From assembly GCA_938015415.1 (NCBI GenBank), contig CALLPK010000029.1, positions 1 to 64,000 of the forward strand: a stretch of 64,000 bases of DNA. Direction: 5' to 3'. The position numbers were made by a program, and so were the translations under genes. The DNA comes from an uncultured Saprospiraceae bacterium (GTDB lineage Bacteria > Bacteroidota > Bacteroidia > Chitinophagales > Saprospiraceae). The notes under the pieces are model-generated. The model saw nothing but the letters and a program-made list of their open reading frames with translations. It made no database searches and was not told where the DNA came from. Below are positions 63,556 through 64,000 of the stretch, piece after piece (the stretch's first letter is position 1; every line of letters starts with the position of its first letter).

Positions 63556-63573
63556 ATATTATCAAATAAATTC

Positions 63574-64000
63574 ATGAGTAAAATAGTCACGTCTCTGAAT
63601 CTGCTAATGAAAAGTCCAGAAAAATTCCTGCAATATTATGGTAGGAATATTCCAGATCAGCATACCTTGCCCCACTTTTTTGGAATTGGTGCTCAAAAGG
63701 GAGGTACCACCTGGCTGCATGAAAACCTGATTTGTCATCCAAGCATTTTTTTACCACCAGAAAGACAATTAAATTTTTTTAGTGATAAATTTGAAAATCC
63801 CTTAAAAGAATATCAGGCTGCTTTCGCAGGAAAAGAACATTTTTTACGAGGTGAAATAAATCCGGATTATGGTATTCTGGAAAAATGGAAAATTGAATAC
63901 CTTGCCAAAATTCTTCCGAACCTAAAATCTATTATGATATTGCGCAACCCAATTGAGCGGGCATGGTCTCATGCGATTATGAGCTATGTGAAGATGCATA
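63574..64000 (+). CDS. Sulfotransferase, 5' part (cut by window end)
   Basis: An open frame from ATG 63574 runs off the window (142 codons visible). FFGIGAQKGGTTWLHENL (residues 38-47 core) is the PAPS 5' loop in the heparan-sulfotransferase style, and IMILRNPIERAWSHAIM (R124, S132) is the 3'-phosphate motif. EINPDYG between them is also family-typical. This is the seventh sulfotransferase-like gene of the window and shows that the locus continues beyond it. Confidence 0.9.
   Translation, partial: MSKIVTSLNLLMKSPEKFLQYYGRNIPDQHTLPHFFGIGAQKGGTTWLHENLICHPSIFLPPERQLNFFSDKFENPLKEYQAAFAGKEHFLRGEINPDYGILEKWKIEYLAKILPNLKSIMILRNPIERAWSHAIMSYVKMH

Overview
The window comes from the chromosome of a member of the Bacteroidota, most plausibly a Saprospirales-type environmental bacterium. 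Start codons lack Shine-Dalgarno sequences, the best promoter matches the Bacteroidota -33/-7 consensus (TTTG, then TAnnTTTG), and the gene families fit: an UpxY-like NusG paralogue, a very large SLBB export protein, a Wzi-type capsule protein, TackOD1 and four-helix-bundle (23S rRNA IVP) proteins. The order-level placement is an inference from gene content and from the intergenic repeat arrays.

Layout. 1-4200: a three-gene set (HlyD-like adaptor, TackOD1 zinc-ribbon protein with a GGDEF-like tail, processive GT2 synthase) that looks like a compact synthase-dependent exopolysaccharide machine. 4460-10800: mostly housekeeping or unrelated genes (lipoprotein, aquaglyceroporin, UvrA, ECF sigma factor). 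10930-14220 (minus strand): cysC-cysD-cysN, preceded by a frameshifted DUF2061 gene; these make APS and PAPS, the sulfate donor. 14400-64000: a large, mostly plus-strand capsule/exopolysaccharide locus, interrupted by metH, a Uma2 gene, a SNF2 helicase and two four-helix-bundle genes.

The locus contains a Wzi protein, an UpxY-like antiterminator followed by a strong promoter and a structured leader, Wza (SLBB), Wzz, a beta-helix lipoprotein, Wzx and Wzy. It then has glycosyltransferases, a pyruvyltransferase, methyltransferases, acyltransferases and seven sulfotransferase-like genes (six complete, one cut by the window end). Nucleotide-sugar routes that can be read from the genes are: UDP-GlcNAc to UDP-GlcNAc(3NAc)A (dehydrogenase 16195, aminotransferase 21891, oxidoreductase 23014, acyltransferase 59509); UDP-GlcA to UDP-GalA (24748); a PglF/PglE/PglC-like amino-trideoxysugar start (45885, 47800, 47098); and GDP-mannose to GDP-L-fucose (manC 61768, gmd 51929, fcl 60073, with a cupin at 55095).

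Working together, these genes predict a Wzx/Wzy-assembled, surface-anchored, sulfated and possibly pyruvylated, acidic, fucose-containing polysaccharide, with PAPS made by genes at the edge of the locus. Several intergenic regions carry short-unit palindromic repeat arrays. Two such arrays surround each four-helix-bundle gene, and one has run into the 5' end of the UDP-sugar acyltransferase gene.
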